A stretch of DNA of 64,000 nt from contig JBLDXI010000003.1 of the NCBI GenBank assembly GCA_047495785.1, forward strand, positions 4,340,001 to 4,404,000, read 5' to 3'. The notes beneath the pieces were generated by a model. The model searched no databases. It was given only the letters and a program-made list of their open reading frames with translations, and was not told the origin of the DNA. A program made the position numbers and the translations under genes. Numbering within the stretch: position 1 is the stretch's first letter; each line of letters starts with the position of its first letter. Below are positions 22,824-33,963 of the stretch, one piece after another. This DNA comes from Lepidodermella squamata. Lineage: Eukaryota > Gastrotricha.

Positions 22824-24303
22824 CACTGAAGCTAAAGTAACGCGTTATTTCGGCACAAAAAGTAACGCGTAACTGTAAAAATTCAAAGTAACGCCCTACT
22901 TTAGGAAAAAGTAACGCGCTACTTTTTCTTTTCGTGTTTTGTGAGTTTTGCGGTTACGCGTTACTTTTAATCTATCCGTGGCGCGTTACTTTCAAGAATT
23001 ACAGCGAAAAGTAACGCGTTAATTTCGAGGCGATTTTCACCTGCGTTGTCAAGGAAACATGTCTAAATTAGCCTGCTACCCCTGCTACCTGCTGCTACTG
23101 CTTCTGCTGCTGCTGATACTGCTTCTGCTGCATATAGGCGTTATAATTGCAATCATAAAAACACGGAAGAACTGTTACAGAAAATCATTTATTGGTTTGC
23201 AAATTCTTAGGACGACAGATGGACTGATGGTAACATTAATAAGAGAACAAGAATAAGTCTCAGTGATAGTTATTATTGATGTCGGGTGGCGGGTCTTATT
23301 GATAGTTGATTGGACTTCCATTGCTCATTACCAACACGGAAATAGCGCTTTTCAAATCGACTGACGTAAGATGTACCCCAAGGTTTCAGCTGTTGCTTCA
23401 AATCTTCTTAGATTGCTTTATTTCCCTGTTAAAATCTGCAGGATGAATTGCTTAGTTGCATTATCGATTTGCTCGAAGATCACCGGCCACCGGCCACTTA
23501 GCGAGATCCGTCACCGCTGTGATGAGGATGTCGTCGACGCCAGATTCGATGGGAAGACTGGCTTCTAATTATTCTGCTTCGAGTATTGATACATCCACTA
23601 ATCAACATTAACGAACAAATTAGCTCAAGTTAGTCTAAGCGAGCATTAAAACATACATCTATTAGCTGGAAGTAGGAATTCACAGTAGCGGTTGATGTCG
23701 TCGTCTTCTTGATCTAGTTGATGGCGGCAAGTCGTTCCATTTGCTAGCATCGCGAAATCAAAAGTTGAGCTTGTCGAGAAATTTCGACGCTATGGAAGTT
23801 GCTTAGCCTGTTTTGTGATCAAATGAAGATTATTTCAGCAAGTTATTGATGAGGGCAGGCACTTGTGAGTGCAGACAATACCAGACTGAAGTTGACTTAG
23901 TTAAAACTTACGTCTTCACTTTTTAAAACACAAAATTATTAGACAAGTTAATTCGAAACACATTCTGAATAAAAAATGCTAAAAATGCCAAGGCGTGCTT
24001 TCGAACGCATGCGCGTGCAAATATTTCCGGCGTTACGCGTTACTTTTGCTCCATTTGTCAAAAAGTAACGCGTCACCCATCCTTGAGCTCCGTCAGCATT
24101 CATATGGCGCGTTACTTTTTTATTTCATCTCATTTGCAACGCGCCACTTTCTCGGCTACATTTTCGTAACGCGTTCCTGCCTTTAATTTTATTAATTCCA
24201 CCCATTTGTAACGCGTTACTTTTAGTTTCCAACCACAGAACGCGCCACTTTTGTATTTTGTTCATTATCCTTTCTCATGTAACGCGTTATTTTTGCTTCA
24301 GTG
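22824..24303. mobile_element. Non-autonomous element with arrays of AAAGTAACGCGTTACTTT-like motif
   Basis: Both ends begin with CACTGAAGC followed by A/T and AACGCGTTA (22824 onwards, and inverted up to 24303). At least seven copies of the palindromic word GTAACGCGTTAC, or one-base variants, lie within the first 210 bp, and a comparable set lies in the last 270 bp. The middle has no convincing gene; the frame at 23059 is a CTG-repeat artefact. No clear target duplication. Confidence 0.6.
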
Positions 24304-25120
24304 CACCCCGTCGAAAATCGCGGGCTACGCGCGCGCAATTCAAGCGCTTGTTAGGGCAAGCCGAAAGAGCAGAAAAAGCAATAGCGGAAAATTCTGCCTA
24401 ATTTTAGGCAGAAAACATTTTTCGCAATTCAAGCGCCATTCAAGCTGCATCGCTCGGACGTAAAGACGTAGGTAGAGAAACAGAGAAATTATAGAGAGTC
24501 GATATCCCAACCAAAAGCTGGTGTCCAGCGTGTCTTCTCCATCTACAGACCACAGACCACAATGCACTGCAAGGCACACAAACTCATTCTTTATGAAAAG
24601 TTATTGAAAGTCGTTGGGCGTTGGGCGCCTAATACTGTACTCCTGTCGTCGTGTGGCGACCCTTCCTACCTTTTCTACCTAATACACGACGCCGTAAAAT
24701 CTTACTTATGACATATGGCGCATATGCTGCCACTCGCTACCCGTTATTTTTGTTCTATTTCTTGTTCTTGTGTTGACATTTCTTCATCTATACATGTTAG
24801 CCTCGCGCTAAAAGGGCGGCTTTACTAGTAATAGAATTATGCTGATAACTACGGGATTTTACGCCTAAATCATTTAACTTTATCTCCCCGAAGATGATTT
24901 CTGTTAGAAATCGAAACGTCGGAAATAAACTGATTGCGCTAAATTTCATCAAAAGTCAACTTTGTTTCACTAAAGTCGGCTTTATCCGCAAACATAAATG
25001 TACTACGGCCGATAAAGTCGACCGGCCTCGGCTTTATCGCCTTGAAGTCGGCTCTAACGGCCGATTTTTGTCCGAAATCGAGCGATTTGACCTCAAAAAC
25101 ACTTGTTGACCTAATTGTAT
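24304..25120. other. No gene recognised
   Basis: Only short unsupported frames. Nothing further noted. Confidence 0.4.
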
Positions 25121-25127
25121 AAGAATC

Positions 25128-27165
25128 ATCCATATCCAGCGAGAACTTTCTAGCGAAAGTTGGCTAGTATGGTGGCTAAGAAGGATTCAAGGTCGTATCG
25201 CCGATATCGTATTTTTGATTTGACGATTTACTAGCCGCTGGTGTTTGGTGTTTTTTCATGATATCGAATTACTCTTGCCTTGTTTTTCAGATTTAGACAT
25301 TTTAAATCAATTGAACTTGAAATACTGCATAAAATGGCAGTGGCATTTGCAATCGCAGAGACAGCTGATTTTGCTGTGATTTCGGCCTCTACATTACGCT
25401 GTCTTGCTGAAGTCCGTGAACATTTCATGAATTCGGCAGTTTCCAGCCTCTGAGTCCTTTGGTGCTTTCAAGAATGCGAAAGGCGCAGTTCGCCGTGTTC
25501 ATCCTGAATCTTACCATTCCGGAAGCGGGCTGAATCGAACTCATGGAGAGTGGCTAGCATTATCACAGCTATCACATAATGCTACTTTTTGCACAGTTTG
25601 CTTTGCTAACTGCAATATTTTTCCATGGGCATCGTCCGGATACAAGTTCAATCACAATAGCTTGTCGAAGTTTTATCAAGCTATGAAAAAGCATGCGATG
25701 TCTCAAGAACACATTTTGGCAATGAGCAATTCGAGCTGATGCGAGGAAGATAGGTAATCCAATTCACACCAAATTCGATGAAACCAACAATAAAGCTCGC
25801 GAAGCCCTGAAGCAAATTGTAGGCGTCATCAAGTGTTTAGTTTTAAGCCAAGCAAAACTTGCCATTTCGTGGCCATCGTGAGCAGGTAAGGCGATAAAAA
25901 ACATATAAACTCGTATCGCAATCCAAATCGACAAATCTTACGACGGGGAGCAACGCTTGTGCTGCGCTGTGGAACCTGTTTACCTAGTGTCTCGAAGATT
26001 AGCAAGATTCATGAGAACTGGGCGCTGTGCAAAATCTACAAGGCCTCGTCTAAGCATCGCAACCGCCGCATCGTCAACTATCCGCAGTCTGCAGTCTTAT
26101 AAGCAACAACCAAAGGCGATGGCACCTGGGGGCGCTGTCGACGCTCGGCATTGCATCAAACAATCGCTCAATGAAACGACATCGGAAAGTGGCGATACAA
26201 CTCTCGCGCCGCCCGCCTCGTCTTTTCCTGGTCCTGGTCGGCAAATACAGTCTCAATCACCACAGATGTCCACAAACCAGCAAATTAAATGCAACACGTC
26301 CGTCGGCGTCATTTTCATCACTTGCGAATGTCCCTGCGAATGACTCCATTAAGGTTGTCGGAGCAATAACAGCAGCCGCGAAAGCTCAGCCTTCGCTCCT
26401 CGGCCTGCTTTGCAACAAAAATGTAACTTCGTTGATGGTTAGCACCTTCGTGAAGGTGCACATCTTACAAAAATGTTACTCGCGGCGTATAAGTAACGAC
26501 GGCACGCCTAACACGCCAAACGTCGTGCACCTTGACTACCGAGGCGACGCGGGGTCAGGCCCCGCCGTCGTCGTCGGAGCAGCAAAAGCATTTTTAACCG
26601 CAGATTGCGAAATCACCGACAGAAAATTCTTCGGTGCGTGCGTCGCCGGCTATGACAACGCCCTCTTCCGGCTATGAGAATAGCCGAGAGAGCGAAAGAA
26701 GGGAAAGTAGAAAGAACGATTGAACATATTGCGCTCGTCTGATTTGTCCCTGGGAAGTAAACTTCGACTTTTCTGCCTGAACGGTTGGGAACGCTTGTGC
26801 CTTAACAGCGGCGATGTCTTGAAAACGTTGGCGTGAAGCGTCCCCTCAGCGGCGGATCAGAAACCTGCTCTATGTACGTAAACGTCTGAGAAAGAACTGA
26901 AAGAAGAAAGAAATCGTTGCCGCAGAAGCGGGACCACCTAGAGAAAATCACCGGCACGCTGAAATTCTCTATCAGATCGGGCGATTTCGATCGATCAAGT
27001 TGAAAACCTAAATGTCACCATCTTTATTAGTCGTCGAATGCCGACAGCAGGCTGTTTTGTTGCTGTTCAAGCTGTTGCTTGGAACCGAGCCTACCTAATT
27101 GGCACTCCGTCGGAAGATAAGGAGCGTTTGGAGTCTAAGACGACGGCTACGCGTTAATTTCCTCA
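25128..27165 (+). mobile_element. hAT-like DNA transposon remnant (copy 2, longer)
   Basis: An open frame (about 25450-25730) encodes a TTF-type zinc finger. It contains HGEWLALSQLSHNATFC-x2-C, a FPWASSGY stretch, then H-x-S-L-x-K and H-A-M-x4-H, the spacing seen at the N-terminus of DUF4371/hAT transposase-like proteins. Downstream, one frame shift away, QNLPFRGHREQ (about 25855-25890) matches the LAFRGHDE motif of the same family. The 3' part (26815-27165) is the segment shared with two other copies. The middle (25950-26800) has frames I cannot assign. No intact transposase. Confidence 0.65.
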
Positions 27166-28200
27166 GAAAACTGAACGACCTATCACCGACGAGCAACGAA
27201 TCTGCACGTGCAATAGTTGCTCAACGGTTCGTTCTCAGCTTAGGATCCTAATGGCGCGAAAAGGTCGTTCAGGCGTTGATTCAAGAAAATAATCGAGGTA
27301 AAAAGTTTCAGATGTTCAAAAATCAGGTTAAGCTGTTTTGTTCTCTTCGCAGATATTGCTTTCGTTTTTTCGAAGTTTGTGATGAAACAAAACCTCGAGT
27401 CAATGATATCGCTTTCCAAATGATTCAAAATCTACTTCTGCACATTTCGAACATAACGGAGCTTGTTGCCGCTAGATTTGTAAGGAAATTCGAATATTGA
27501 AAATTGAAATTCTTTATGTTCCACCTTAATAGGCTTTTGTTAAAGTTGGTTTTATACCATTTTTGCTGAAAAATCTCAAAAATGGTCCTGAAAAGAGAGA
27601 GAAAGGTCAAGTCAACGCAGAAGTGTCTGGCTCAAAAGTGTATATTTATTCTCTACAATCTTGCCCGTTCGCTCGGAAACAAAAACGAACTGTTCGGCAA
27701 CGACGCCGTTAAGGTAATAGAAATCCTTTTCATCGGTACCGCGCACCGACTCGCACTCATGCAGCGCACCGATATTCCCGGTGACGCACTTGGCGCTGTT
27801 TACGAGGCGCGTCATGCAAAGTGACAGTCTCCAGTGTGCATTGCTTTCCGCAGTCTCACATCTGGGACCAATAAGCTACGGCTAGTATTGTGCGCTACTA
27901 CCGCTCCGGCTGCCTGGGTTACATCAACTATACGAAATTTTTGTATAACTAGCCATCTGAGATACGATACCCGGTTCGATTTATCTATTATACCCGACTT
28001 TTGTTGCTCTTATACTATTACACAAATATTTTGAATTTTGTCCGCATTTGTTGTAATTATGTCGTATTCGCGTTTTTATGATATAATTTCAGTCGTATTT
28101 ATTTGTTGGCCTCGATTCTACACTGCTTGGCATTATTTTCACCCGATTAACCCGGTCGGATTCGCCAAAAATTAGCGTAAAAATCGTATTTGTGTACATA
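27165..28200. other. No gene recognised
   Basis: AT-rich with short frames only. Confidence 0.4.
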
Positions 28201-28821
28201 CCGTCAAATGGGGTGACTTTAGCCAGTGGGGCGACATTGCCATAGGTTTTTGCGATCGAGTTTAGATCGCACACGCTGTCAATATCTCATGCATGATGTA
28301 TGTGAACTAGGATGTCAACGGAAAGCCCTGAGTATGCACAATTTAATTATATACCTTGTGTTGCTATTTGAACAGTATCCAATTTACAAACTGACGTTTG
28401 ATACTGGCAAAGTCACCCCGCGTACGGTTTAGATGCAGATGGGGCGACTTTGCCCTAACTCAAACCGCAGGTGGAAAGGCGGATACCTCTCAAGTGGGGT
28501 ACCGCTGGATAGCTTGTGTCGGAGATTGCTCGATAATGACAAGAATTTTTATTTTTGATCACACCTGGTCGACTTTAGAGTCATCTAAATTCTGCCGAAA
28601 ACTCTATTTTTTTCGCTCAACTTTACCTGTGTTTAATCACCAGGTAATGTGAAGGACTGAAGTATGTTCAAGGCATTCCAGCTGGTCTTTTCTTGGGCTT
28701 TCCAACGGTACCCCACTCAAGGGGCCTTTATCTTGATACCTCTGAGATATGGCTATGCGAAAGTCGCCCCATTTTTCCATGGCAAAGTGACCCCGACTGG
28801 CAAAGTCGCCCCGTTTGACGG
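28201..28821. mobile_element. TA-flanked MITE with about 42-bp inverted repeats
   Basis: Ends start CCGTCAAA-GGGG-GACTTT and run inverted for about 42 bp with few mismatches. TA borders both sides (28199-28200 and 28822-28823). Further copies of GGCAAAGTCACCCC and its complement, and a CTCAAGTGGGGTACCG pair near 28490 and 28705, lie inside, so the whole unit can fold back. No coding frame. Confidence 0.7.
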
Positions 28822-29161
28822 TACCAACAACAACTGTTTACTTTCTTGGCAAAAATAACAAATTTGACTACCTATATTTATTTGTTGCCAGCTTACACTC
28901 TCATTCTGAAAATTTGATTTTATTTCATCGTCGAGCATTTATTGCGCCTATATATAATAGAAAAAAATGATAATAAATTTCAAACGATGAGGAATTATTT
29001 GCGTGTACGTTTTTTTCGGCGAGAAATTAGGCAACAATTGAAAAGCAGGCTTTCATTCACAAAATAAGGAATATGTACAACAATGCCGAAGAATCGAATG
29101 AGATCAAGAGGTGTTCTTTTACAGCAGCAGCATCATCTTATAAAGCATCGCTACATATACG

Positions 29162-29595
29162 ACCGTACTGCGCCAGAAATGTTGGGCCTGTCCTTTTTTT
29201 CACAAAACAAGTCGAAACCCCGTCTTATATGTGAGACCGCCCTTTATTTGAGGCCTGACCTTAATTATTTCGAACCATTCTCAGCTCATCACGCGGTACA
29301 TCGCATCCAGTCGCCTCTGAATCGACCTCTAAATAGATCGGCATATGCTCAGTTTTTTAACCCAAGGAGAACGCGATGATGATGATGATGACTTAATATA
29401 TAATTCGAATTCCGAATTCCTTTAAACTATTTCGAAAGTTATCAAAATATATCATAAAATGATGATACACGCGTGGGCGACCTGATCATGATTTGAGGCC
29501 TGACCCTTATTACTATTTTGAATGACCCTTGGACCCCGTCTTATATTTGAGGCCGACTTTCATACGAGGCTGACTAACTTTTCGGGCAGTACGGT
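29162..29595. mobile_element. Probable degenerate MITE
   Basis: ACCGTACTGC near 29162 and GCAGTACGGT at 29586-29595 are inverted. Inside are repeated CGTCTTATAT-TGAG and TTTGAGGCC words. Ends beyond the first 10 bp agree only partly. Confidence 0.4.
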
Positions 29596-29680
29596 ATTTT
29601 ACACGGCGACACACCACTATACCTAATATTATAGAATTATTAGAAAATTATTAATATTGCTTTTCTTTATAAAAACGATC

Positions 29681-29962
29681 TTAAGGACCGAAAATGTCAT
29701 TTGCAATATCACGTATTTTTCTCAGCCGACCGCGCAAGTCAAAATTCATCCACGGAGCACTCTTCGCACTACGATGTTTTCGTCGAGGCACAAACAGAAA
29801 GAAACACAGGTATATAATTCTGAGAAGACGCATGTAGCACACATCTGTGGAAGCTGTGTTATCAATGATATAGCTCCAGTCATATTGGTTAAGAAATCGA
29901 TGAAATTCCAATGAGTTCATTTCATAAAAATTGAAAACCCGAGCAATAGACGGTGAAGACAC
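29681..29962 (-). mobile_element. LINE fragment (endonuclease-RT linker)
   Basis: The minus-strand frame has EFHRFLNQYDWSYII, later KSAPWMNFDLRGRLRK. The W-x-n-LR-L-RK pattern is typical between the endonuclease and RT of CR1/RTE-type LINEs. No RT follows. Confidence 0.55.
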
Positions 29963-30292
29963 AGTTGAAACATAATATTTTTGAGGAGAAGCAAGCAGTC
30001 AGGAGAAGAAGGCAAGCAGGTCGAAGAAGTAGATGGCGTCGCGCTGGCGACTGGTACGCCACGCGCATACCAAAGCTTGCCGATCAAATCAGCCATGACC
30101 ATGGATTCCTCACCTATCAACCACGCTACAGTGTCTACCTTCAAAGACAACTTTCTTTCCTGATAAGACGAGCTGAGTTACACTTAAGAGATTTGCGGAT
30201 AGATTCGGAATATAATTCACATTTCTCTCTAATGACGCTTTGCACCAGGAGTAGTAGGAAAATAAAAGGACATCCCACCAATGCTACCAATG

Positions 30293-30499
30293 CTACCAAG
30301 GCAAAAAGGTACCATCACCGATTTTAAATCTTTTTGCTTCAGATTCATGTCGAATAGAACTCAGAATAAAGCAATAGTGGTTCGCAGTAACATTCTCACT
30401 AAATCCACTGTCAACTAACCAGCGATGGTCGAGTATAGGTGTTGGCGTGGGAGTTGGCATGGATGAGAGGGCATAATCACGAGCAACTTTATTAACCAA
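30293..30499 (-). mobile_element. Ty1/copia protease fragment
   Basis: The minus-strand frame includes HRWLVDSGFSENVTANHY, corresponding to the copia aspartic-protease motif WLVDSGAS-HMT. The expected Ala after DSG is Phe, so it is probably inactive. Confidence 0.6.
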
Positions 30500-32150
30500 A
30501 ATGTTACCATGCGCATGTAGGAATAGACAATCCCGTGCACAAGAAAGAAATTTTCTCGGCGTTCAAAGCCATCGTACAGCTTGATTATCCCTGTCGTGGC
30601 ATGTGCGGTGAAAGTCCATTAGTCCTGAAAACTGAATTCGCTGATCGATGCAATCGGAGCATTTTCTTCGATGAGACGCCTCTTGCTACGCAGCTCGAAG
30701 ATTTGGCGAATTTTTTCGCGTAACGACGTCAAAACAATAAAATTGGCAAAGGTACAAAATGCTCAATTCGCCACACCGCCACAACGCCGAATCTGCGCAG
30801 TTGTTTCTGTCAGGTCGAGGGCGAACGATCAAAATGTCTTGCGCTGGCAAAATGTGAAATGTTCGAATCGGGAGGCTGAATTCAGGAATATTGAATATTC
30901 AGCTGCCGTCACTCAAGAAGAATTCGAGAAAAGATTACACCAAGACTTGACTGCTAAGGCGCATTTTTCTCGCCGCCTGGTTCGCCTCATCACCAAAAAA
31001 CGCTTTCACTGGAAGATTAAAAAGCCGACAAACCGGCCGGGTTTCGTCACGTTGTAAGCTACTTTCGCAAGGAGGCACAAAGAGGTGTTGCTCCCTTTTG
31101 CTTTGCCCATCTTCAACGCGAGGTTATACAGGATTCACATTAGATCTGCCGCTTATCTCGCCAGCGCTCCTGATGTTCGCCGTCTTGTGGCTTGTTTCTT
31201 GCCACACAACGCGCCGAAAGTCAATTAGCTGGCTTAAGTTGTGAATTGAGATCTACAGGATATAAAAATGAAAAGTTACATAAAATTAAGTTTATGGGTA
31301 TTCTTCTACTACCGTATATCGGTGATTTCGTTAACAGCACGAAGACTGTCTTGGCGCATGCCGATAGTAAGATGTAAAAAGATCAAGAACTAAAGAAATA
31401 AATTAATTAAGATAACGGATCCCGCCATCAGGAAATTCCAGGTTGAGAATAAACTGAAATTCCTCGGCCTAATCTAAGTCAACTGCGGAAATAGCATCTT
31501 CCATATCCACAGCAATTCAATGGGACGAAGTTACATCTATGTTGGTGAATCGGAACTTCAGCGAATTCAGAAGCACGAGTTTATCTAAGGACCGTCGACC
31601 TCGGCCAACCATAAGCAAGAAAATTTCGACTCGCGGAAATTAAATCGCACTTATTTTTCAGAATTCGCCTTGAACGAAGCAAAAATCACTCATACACGTC
31701 CACCAATCATTCAATCAATCGGCATGGCGTGACCACCGGCCGCAGCCACCCCGTTCTACGTGGTCGATATTCCGAAGATTGCCGATCTTTAAAAGATAAC
31801 ATCGACTTGTTCTTTCCGGCGCACGCTATCAAGACGCGATTTTTCTCTGTTTTTCAATTACAAAAATTATAAACCAGAAAACACACCGTATAATTCTCTT
31901 CCGATGATATAAACCCCGGTAGAAAACCGATGGCATCATTTTGTTCTATGCTGGCATAAACGATCAGAAAGAAACGGGATGAAACTTGGCCGCACGACCT
32001 TTTCACTTGAAATTTATTGAAGATTTAGCTTTTCGCAGGCTGACGAAATAAGCTGGAATGACTGAACTCAACTTCATTTCGTGCGAAACCACGGTTTGTT
32101 CAGTCAGTCGTGCAAGAAAGGTGTTCCTGAATTCTGAGCCATAAAAAAAT
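30500..32150. other. No gene recognised
   Basis: The plus-strand frame at 30671-31057 is 128 codons and basic, but has no motif I recognise. Confidence 0.35.
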
Positions 32151-32158
32151 CGGAGTGG

Positions 32159-32685
32159 ATATTCGTACTTAAATAAGTACGCGTTTTTTGATATTCATAC
32201 TTAAATAAGTACGCATTTTTTTATATTCGTACTTAAGCAGCTTTCCGCTTACGTAATATTCGAAATTTTTCGACCATAATATTCAGCTTTTAAAACTGTG
32301 TAAGAATCATATCTCACCCAGGAAGCTGAGATAACTTGGCCTTGTCAACTTTGCAGCCAAAAACATGAAAGTAGGGTTGGAAAGCTCAGGAAACCTAAAA
32401 GGTTCTGAACCTTAGATCCAACTTGATGAAAATAGGGAGAAACTCCACATTTTGCCATCAAATTTGACAAGTTCAAGTTATCTCAGCTTCCTGGGTGAGA
32501 TATGATTCTTACACAGTTTTAAAAGCTGAATATTATGGTCGAAAAATTTCGAATATTACGTAAGCGGAAAGCTGTTTAAGTACGAATATCAAATAACGCG
32601 TCCTTATTTAAGTACGAATATCAAAAAATGCGTACTTATTTAAGTATGAATATCAAAAAACGCGTACTTATTTAAGCAGGAATAT
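32159..32685. mobile_element. Foldback element with about 180-210-bp inverted arms
   Basis: The left arm (32159-32338) is repeated inverted at 32474-32685 with high identity. The outer ends carry tandem GTACTTAAATAAGTACGC units (two left, three right), which are themselves palindromic. The 135-bp centre is unique. No coding potential. Confidence 0.75.
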
Positions 32686-32754
32686 AACGACCCTAAAAAA
32701 ATAATTAATTCTTAAAATGCGGAAGAAAAGAATGAAAAGTGCATCTTCAAAATA

Positions 32755-32880
32755 TCGGAATTGAAATTTGTCGAAAGCTGATTGGCTCGCGTCACTAACT
32801 CAAAACATGTTTTATATGCAAGGCTAGAAACGAAGAAAGAGAGTGGAAGAGTAGAAGGAACATAGAGAGAAAGGAAGCGT
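32755..32880. repeat. Dispersed repeat, partner of 18484-18640
   Basis: Shares the AAAGCTGATTGGCTCGCGTC core and the purine-rich continuation with the copy at 18.5 kb. Confidence 0.5.
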
Positions 32881-33203
32881 AGATGTGGAATAGAAACAGA
32901 AATTTCAGCAACTTCATCACAAACAGAGATGTCCCACACTGCTTTCCTTTGTCAACAGTTCAATTACAGTTGGGCAATTTCGAGCTGTCGTTGTGTATAT
33001 TAACAAACCGGACACATACGGGCACAGCTAGACTTAAGATCGTTTCGTTTCGATCGTACAATAGAAAAACAATCACTAGGGCGATAATATAAAAGAAACA
33101 CCATTAAAACAAAATCAAGGTTTGAATGAACACGGAAGTAATCAACTTTAGACAACCTGCGTCATTGGAGAGGTCATTTTGTGAGGAATAAAAGGATATA
33201 CAT

Positions 33204-33674
33204 GTCGTAGTCTAATAAGCAATTTAGTTGGATTGGGAATCCAACTAGTTTAATAGGCAAACTTTTCAAAAACTAGTTTATAAGGCAATCAAACACATTT
33301 ATTGCGCAAAACATTACCTCCTTGTAGAGGGGCTGAGGTTTTGAACAACCAACTCGATTGATAGCGTCAAACAGTGTTAGAAATGCATTTTTGGGAATTT
33401 TTGAGCCATATTTCAATTAAGAAAATTAAATTTTGTTAGGAGGAGTCATTGCACTCGCAGCAAAATAAAAGAGACAGAACAGCCAAGAAAACCACTCCAG
33501 ACCTTCTTCAGGGCTGAGTTCTCTAAATTTTCGCCGAATTGCCTAATAGTTTGACATTTGATTCAATGCTTGGTATAAGATCGATTATTACAAGATATTA
33601 AACTAGTTTTTGGGCAAATTGGCAAAAAACTAGTTGGATTCCCAATCCAACTAAATTGCTTATTAGACTACGAC
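33204..33674. mobile_element. MITE with 48-bp perfect inverted repeats and 6-bp target duplication
   Basis: Ends begin GTCGTAGTCTAATAAGCAAT and are exact inverted copies over 48 bp. The direct repeat ATACAT borders both sides (33198-33203 and 33675-33680). The TIR contains its own palindrome (AGTTGGATT...AATCCAACT). No frame inside. Confidence 0.8.
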
Positions 33675-33911
33675 ATACATTTTGGGCCATATTAATTTGC
33701 TATATTATATTGCAGCAATAATAAAAACATAGCGGCCCCTTTCAAATGCAACGGGACGATTTTAAACAGCAGATTGAGTTGCCATCGTTGCTTCTCCTCA
33801 TCGAAGTCAGCAGTTTCTGATGAATACCTCATTAATTATTTAACGATAATATTGTGGCTCAATGACACAAGGATGTAACAAGTTCCCTCGTATTCTCAAT
33901 TTAGCTTCATC

Positions 33912-33917
33912 TTTATT
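33912..33917 (-). terminator. Poly(A) signal of uL3
   Basis: Minus-strand AATAAA about 47 bp after the uL3 stop codon. Confidence 0.6.
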
Positions 33918-33963
33918 TCTTTCCTCGCATATCTCTCACAAAATATCGTAAATAGCATAAAGT

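Noticed and set aside
23059-23256. Small leucine-rich membrane protein
   Set aside because: The leucines come from a CTG/CTGCT microsatellite inside a transposon-like unit.
30671-31057. 128-codon basic plus-strand frame
   Set aside because: No recognisable domain or splice context; surrounded by element remnants.
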